Assembly: GCF_016757965.1 (NCBI RefSeq)
Contig: NZ_JAEKIW010000003.1
Span: 109,899 to 173,898 of the forward strand
Direction: 5' to 3'
DNA length: 64,000 nucleotides
Source: Archaeoglobus neptunius
GTDB taxonomy: Archaea; Halobacteriota; Archaeoglobi; Archaeoglobales; Archaeoglobaceae
Below, in pieces: positions 60,570-64,000 of the stretch. The notes beneath the pieces are model-generated. The model ran no database searches. It was not told the DNA's origin and worked only from the letters and a program-made list of their open reading frames with translations. Both the position numbers and the translations under genes were made by a program. Every line of letters starts with the position of its first letter. Position 1 is the first letter of the stretch.

Positions 60570-60741
60570 GGGTATCGATGGTGACAGGAGGTTTTTGGAT
60601 AACATCAAAGCCTACATAAGTGACTCCAGATACTTCATGGAAAAAGGGGATTTTGTACGAGCATTCGAGTGTGTTATATGGGCCTGGGCGTGGCTCGAGA
60701 TAGGGCTTGATGTGGGGAAGCTGAGGCATGCCACTCCGTAA
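60502..60741 (+). CDS. DUF357 protein
   Basis: 79 residues starting at TTG ([19 protein letters not shown]) after ggtgag. Four helices; DYSR-like middle ([14 protein letters not shown]) and [16 protein letters not shown] are the DUF357 signature. Function unknown, archaea only. It overlaps NfeD and the KsgA start (14 bases), so all are in one operon. Confidence 0.85.
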   Translation: MSVEEELINETVKWMKNLENRIEGIDGDRRFLDNIKAYISDSRYFMEKGDFVRAFECVIWAWAWLEIGLDVGKLRHATP

Positions 60742-61471
60742 AAATCTAGGGCAACATATCCTTGTTAACCGTGAGATCATAAAGCGAATAGTGGGCTATG
60801 CAGAGCTGACGGATAGGGACGTCGTTCTGGAAGTTGGATGCGGCACGGGCAATTTAACTGCCGAGCTGTTGAAAAAATGCATGGTTGTGGGCATGGAAAA
60901 AGATGGGAAAATGGTTGAGAAGCTTAGAAAGAGATTTTCCAGCGAGATTGAGGAAGGTAGATTTAGACTCCTGCATCACGATGCTTTAAAAGTTGAATTT
61001 CCTTTTTTCACGAAGTTCGTTTCCAATATTCCATACAAGATTTCCTCCCCCCTGACCTTCAAGCTTTTCGAGTATGAATACGAGATGGCAGTGGTGATGT
61101 ACCAGAGAGAGTTTGCTGAAAGACTGGTCGGCGAGGACAGCAGGCTTGGTGTAATATCAAAAGCTTACTGCTCGTCCGAAATACTGGAGATCGTCAGACC
61201 GGCATCATTCAGGCCTAAGCCAAAGGTGGATTCAGCGATCGTCAGAATAAAGCCCATTCCCGCCGTGAAAGTTAGCAACAAAGAACTCTTTGAGAAATTC
61301 GTAACCTTCGCCTTCTCGATGAGAAGGAAGCGAATGGACAAAATCGCCCGCGAGTTTGATAGCAGGTTTGGTGTCAGGGTAAATCTGGACGACGAAATTG
61401 CTAAAATGCGCCCTGAGAAAGTAGGGGCAAAGAGGTTTGCCCAGATCGTGGATGATATACGATCCTGCTGA
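60728..61471 (+). CDS. rsmA: 16S rRNA dimethyladenosine transferase KsgA/Dim1
   Basis: 247 residues. [26 protein letters not shown] (SAM site) and [13 protein letters not shown] (the NIPY catalytic motif) are intact, with a C-terminal [16 protein letters not shown] segment. Dimethylates two adjacent adenosines at the 3' end of 16S rRNA. Operon with DUF357 and a HemK-like methyltransferase. Confidence 0.95.
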   Translation: MPLRKNLGQHILVNREIIKRIVGYAELTDRDVVLEVGCGTGNLTAELLKKCMVVGMEKDGKMVEKLRKRFSSEIEEGRFRLLHHDALKVEFPFFTKFVSNIPYKISSPLTFKLFEYEYEMAVVMYQREFAERLVGEDSRLGVISKAYCSSEILEIVRPASFRPKPKVDSAIVRIKPIPAVKVSNKELFEKFVTFAFSMRRKRMDKIAREFDSRFGVRVNLDDEIAKMRPEKVGAKRFAQIVDDIRSC

Positions 61472-62003
61472 GGATAGTGAACTGCTGCTGGAAACTGCGC
61501 TGAAGGAGATTCGCCCGGAAGACGAGGTAATTGAGATTGGAGCCGGTAGCGGATTTGTAGCTGAGAGATTAAAGGACAGATGCAGGTGGATCGTTGTTAC
61601 CGACATCTCTCCTTTCGCTGTGGAGGTTTTAAACCGGAAGGGTCTGGACGTTATCAGAACTGATATTGCCAGAGGGATACGAAAAAAGTTCAGCCTCGTT
61701 CTCTTCAATCCTCCCTACCTCGAACTTGAAGATGAATTGAAGAGGGGGGACTGGCTTGATGTTGCTGTGGATGGTGGAAAAGGAGGTTTGGAGGTAACTT
61801 CCAGGTTCCTTGATTCTCTGAACGAAATCATGTCCGATGAAGGGAGGGCAATTCTCATAGTCTCATCCTACAATGAACCATCGATATACGAGCTAATCGA
61901 AAAGAGGGGATTTAAGTACGGGATAATCGGAGAACGAAAGTTGTTTTTCGAAAAACTTTACGCAATCAAAATCTGGAAGTCCGGAACGTCATATGCCGAT
62001 TAA
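61452..62003 (+). CDS. HemK/Mtq2-like methyltransferase
   Basis: 183 residues. SAM motif [15 protein letters not shown], and [10 protein letters not shown] with the NPPY motif that methylates a glutamine or other amide nitrogen. The archaeal relatives act with Trm112 on release factor aRF1. The ATG at 61452 overlaps ksgA by 20 bases; five codons upstream are in frame but not needed. Substrate inferred from family. Confidence 0.85.
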   Translation: MIYDPAEDSELLLETALKEIRPEDEVIEIGAGSGFVAERLKDRCRWIVVTDISPFAVEVLNRKGLDVIRTDIARGIRKKFSLVLFNPPYLELEDELKRGDWLDVAVDGGKGGLEVTSRFLDSLNEIMSDEGRAILIVSSYNEPSIYELIEKRGFKYGIIGERKLFFEKLYAIKIWKSGTSYAD

Positions 62004-62022
62004 GCCCAACACGGGGTTTGAT

Positions 62023-62553
62023 TTAAGGACTTGTTAACATCGCCTTGACAATCTTCAGCGTGACGTTAGCTTCGACCCAAGCTGCTATTACGATTAAGAT
62101 GATGGAGATAAGGGCGAGGGTCAGGTACTCCTTAACGTCTTCTCTGGTCAGAACCTGCTCCTTCCTGCCCATCAGGTATCGGATGACCTCGCAGGGAATC
62201 TTGAATCCAGCAGCCCCGGCTATTATTATGGCTGGGATTTCGAAGATGGCGTGTGGGAGTATAAGCCAAATACACCCACGATCTATTAAAATTAATTTCG
62301 AAAGGAATCCTGTCGTAAATCCATTCGCTAATATACTGGCCAACGTAGTCGCACCAAATGTAAAAGATCCACATAACATAATAAACCAAACATATATATT
62401 TTGCGTTAAAATATAACTTAAACTTGGTTGTTCTAGTTGGCTGAGGATATTATCATTAATTCTCATTGTAGTTATATGATTGGTAAAACAACCAATAATA
62501 AATGATACAAAATACAGCATGGAAGATACATAAATCAACATCTTTTTAGTCAT
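62023..62553 (-). CDS. Cassette C: SpoIIM/DUF95 membrane protein
   Basis: 176 residues, about five helices. The C-terminal half (LPHAIFEIPAIIIAGAAGF, RYLMGRKEQVLTRED, EANVTLKIVK) is nearly the same as in cassettes A and B; the N-terminal half is unlike theirs and its DNA is AT-rich. The start overlaps the preceding gene stop by ATGA. Candidate maturation or export protein for the cassette C peptide. Confidence 0.75.
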   Translation of the reverse strand: MTKKMLIYVSSMLYFVSFIIGCFTNHITTMRINDNILSQLEQPSLSYILTQNIYVWFIMLCGSFTFGATTLASILANGFTTGFLSKLILIDRGCIWLILPHAIFEIPAIIIAGAAGFKIPCEVIRYLMGRKEQVLTREDVKEYLTLALISIILIVIAAWVEANVTLKIVKAMLTSP

Positions 62554-62879
62554 AGTATCACAATATAAAATACCATCAAACTACTAACAGACACTATAAT
62601 AGATGAAATTAATATTAATATAAGTTTTTTTTCATTTTCTTTTGATGGCTCTTTTACCCAGCCCTTTCTCACCCCCGCTGAGTATACTACGGAAATAATA
62701 GCAGTAAGAAGTATAGCAGGCGTTATCAATAATAAAAACACATTATAACCAATTACACCCAACTTCCACACGATCCCCCAAATAGTAACATGAGATATTA
62801 GTAAACTTACTGCATAAACTAAGTTTTCTCCACTCAAAGGTTCACGTACTGTTACATTTTCTGTAGTTGAGTGCACCAT
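62550..62879 (-). CDS. Cassette C: small membrane protein, candidate immunity protein
   Basis: 109 residues, three membrane helices (about 22-42, 46-66 and 88-108) with a basic loop (GVRKGWVKEPSKENEKK). A ggaggg ribosome site precedes the ATG at 62879. Unlike the middle genes of the other cassettes in sequence but in the same place and coupled to SpoIIM. Immunity role inferred. Confidence 0.6.
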   Translation of the reverse strand: MVHSTTENVTVREPLSGENLVYAVSLLISHVTIWGIVWKLGVIGYNVFLLLITPAILLTAIISVVYSAGVRKGWVKEPSKENEKKLILILISSIIVSVSSLMVFYIVIL

Positions 62880-62901
62880 TCCAGACCCTCCAATAAAAAA
62901 A

Positions 62902-63183
62902 TTATAGGGCTATTGCAATACCTACTCCACCCGTAGCAGTAGCTAAGCCTACTAAAGCCAGACCCATACTTGCCGCACTTACAACAAGCCCAACTCTGGC
63001 AAAATTATCGCCTTTTGCTGCTCCAGGTACTGATGCAAGAAGACCTACCTCTCCGAGGTACCAACTCGCATTGCTGTGTTTTACAGGACATAATGGCATC
63101 ACCGCCATCCCTACCACAGCCAGACAGAGCCCAACAGCAAGCCACTTCATCACTTCCTCGTTCCAGTCCTTTACCTCATACAT
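62902..63183 (-). CDS. Cassette C: bacteriocin-like hydrophobic peptide precursor
   Basis: 93 residues. Leader MYEVKDWNEEVMKWLAVGLC as in copy A; from about residue 27 the sequence is unique, with a Cys (PLCPVKHSN) and a Gly/Ala-rich hydrophobic end (ATGGVGIAIAL). Core about 66 residues. Ribosome site gaggtgggt as in copy B. Role inferred from the cassette. Confidence 0.7.
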   Translation of the reverse strand: MYEVKDWNEEVMKWLAVGLCLAVVGMAVMPLCPVKHSNASWYLGEVGLLASVPGAAKGDNFARVGLVVSAASMGLALVGLATATGGVGIAIAL

Positions 63184-63311
63184 CTCTAACCCACCTCACT
63201 TCTGCTCATCACAATCTGCATGCTATGACTATTTAAGTCTTACGATATACAATCTCTATCAAAAAATTATGGATAAGTTAAATAAGGAAACTGTTGAGTA
63301 TGGAACACAAT
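63109..63311 (-). repeat. Conserved promoter-leader block of cassette C
   Basis: Minus-strand copy of the block at 20655-20856. The identical stretch runs from attgtgttccatactcaac through the TATA-like gacttaaata to the leader codons. The inverted copy 42 kb from copies A and B could recombine with them. Confidence 0.85.
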
Positions 63312-63334
63312 GGATGCATTGAGTTGGACGAGTT

Positions 63335-63724
63335 CTAAGGTTGCTTTAACTTTCTTATCCTATCTACAGCCTCATCAAACTCCTCAATCAGATAATAATC
63401 CTCAACCAGACTTTCCAGCATTCATCGCCATTATCCTGTCGTTCGTTATCAAAATCGAGTTCGCTATTCTCGCTGTAGCTATAAAATAGCCATCGACTGC
63501 TCTCGATCCAACCAGATTGAAACTTAGCGAAGTCATAACTCAGACCAGCTAATTTTGCATTGTATCTAACAAGAACGCCGAGCAATTCTGCTAAAGTCAA
63601 CTTTGGGCAGTATACAGGTACACCTTTAGCCATCTTCGACAGCTCTTTGGATTTCTTGTACCTCCCAGCATACCTTTTTGGAAAAAAAGCCGACTAAAAC
63701 GGACGTATCGATTGTCAATCCCAT
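63335..63724 (-). pseudogene. Decayed PIN-domain toxin VapC
   Basis: Pieces of a PIN domain in several frames: MGLTIDTSVLVGFF, then KRYAGRYKKSKELSKMAKG and LTLAELLGVLVRYN in a second frame (shift in the T7/A5 runs near 63670-63680), SRAVDGYFIATARIA and ILITNDRIMAMNAG in a third, and YYLIEEFDEAVDRI in another. A central segment present in the 20167 toxin is shortened. At least three frameshifts, so no toxin is made. Equivalent to the pair at 19961-20597. Confidence 0.75.
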
Positions 63725-63866
63725 GATCTTTTCCTCGTCTCAAGCAGAACTTCCAGAGGATCATCTTTAATTTTAGTTTTTAAAATTTTATCGATCTCTT
63801 TCGAAATCTCATCAATATCTCCCATCAGCTTCTCTTCTAAGATTACTTTTCCCGCAGCCTCTCCGG
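63715..63866 (-). pseudogene. Truncated AF2212-like antitoxin
   Basis: The C-terminal end of an antitoxin, reading KVILEEKLMGDIDEISKEID and ending [15 protein letters not shown], matching the tail of the protein at 19961-20176. The N-terminal half is missing because the IS end begins at about 63870. Confidence 0.7.
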
Positions 63867-63870
63867 CAGA

Positions 63871-64000
63871 TCATGTAGTATCCCAAAATTATTTCACAAC
63901 CCAACATCCAACTCTTGTGAGAAAGCTAACGAACAAGAAGATCAGATGGATAATCAGACAACTCGACAAGGGGACTCCAGTAAAGGAAATAGCCGCTGTG
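63871..64000 (+). mobile_element. Left end of an IS element with transposase N-terminus (partial)
   Basis: A possible terminal repeat (63874-63897) is followed by an open frame to the window edge. From the GTG at 63917 it reads VRKLTNKKIRWIIRQLDKG then TPVKEIAAV, the helix-turn-helix start typical of the archaeal IS481-like transposases with an rve core. It interrupts the antitoxin gene. The right end is outside the window. Confidence 0.6.

Noticed and set aside
1..64000. CRISPR array or rRNA operon
   Set aside because: No regularly spaced direct repeats of 25-40 bases and no rRNA sequence were found in the window.

Overview
The window looks like a chromosome segment from a member of the Archaeoglobales (Archaeoglobus, Ferroglobus or Geoglobus). 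Reasons: archaeal TATA boxes about 25 bases before leaderless starts; CofG/CofH and MptA for F420 and methanopterin-type cofactors; a Fae-Hps fusion; a ferritin / desulfoferrodoxin / two-rubrerythrin operon of the A. fulgidus type; an AF_0351-type KaiC protein with its partner; and large acyl-CoA degradation operons with DUF35 partners. The genus is not resolved from the sequence alone.

Layout. 1-8.2 kb: end of endonuclease III, an EamA transporter, an amino-acid permease with universal-stress domains, mptA, a secreted phospholipase-D-like protein, the arvA-arvB-arvC (OapABC) GTPase operon linked in haloarchaea to vesicle formation, and a PAS-PAS histidine kinase. 8.2-18 kb: homocysteine-forming enzyme with its NIL-ferredoxin, hydroxyacyl-CoA dehydrogenase, phosphate permease and PhoU-like regulator, KaiC pair, cofG-cofH, and a C/D box sRNA antisense to the end of cofH. 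18.7-21.9 kb: an accessory island with two tandem copies of a three-gene cassette and a VapBC pair with a frameshifted toxin. 22-35 kb: phosphodiesterase, lysA, ribosomal protein S15, an oxygen-defence operon, a CydA-CydA' oxidase, hisA-hisB-ccmA-ccmB and a LeuA-family synthase. 35-44 kb: a small ArsR-like regulon of membrane and periplasmic proteins, several unrecognised genes, Fae-Hps and triosephosphate isomerase. 44-58 kb: two divergent acyl-CoA operons with ligases, an acyl-CoA dehydrogenase, a MaoC hydratase, four thiolase-fold proteins and three DUF35 proteins. 58-62 kb: insertion-sequence debris, tRNA-Ser(CGA), SpoVG, NfeD protease, DUF357, KsgA and a HemK-like methyltransferase. 62-64 kb: a third copy of the cassette in inverted orientation, a decayed VapBC pair and the edge of an insertion sequence.

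The most interesting feature is the repeated cassette: a 93-101 residue hydrophobic Gly/Ala-rich peptide with an almost invariant N-terminal leader and a variable remainder, a different small membrane protein in each copy, and a SpoIIM/DUF95 membrane protein whose C-terminal half is conserved. Genes two and three overlap by ATGA. This is the architecture of circular-bacteriocin loci (precursor, small immunity protein, DUF95 maturation protein), so I propose a family of archaeal circular-bacteriocin-like systems that diversify behind a fixed promoter and leader. Other leads: four thiolase-fold proteins that lack thiolase catalytic residues and sit with DUF35 partners (possible retro-aldolases), a perfect 18-base palindrome beside a ribbon-helix-helix protein between the acyl-CoA operons, and a C/D box sRNA.
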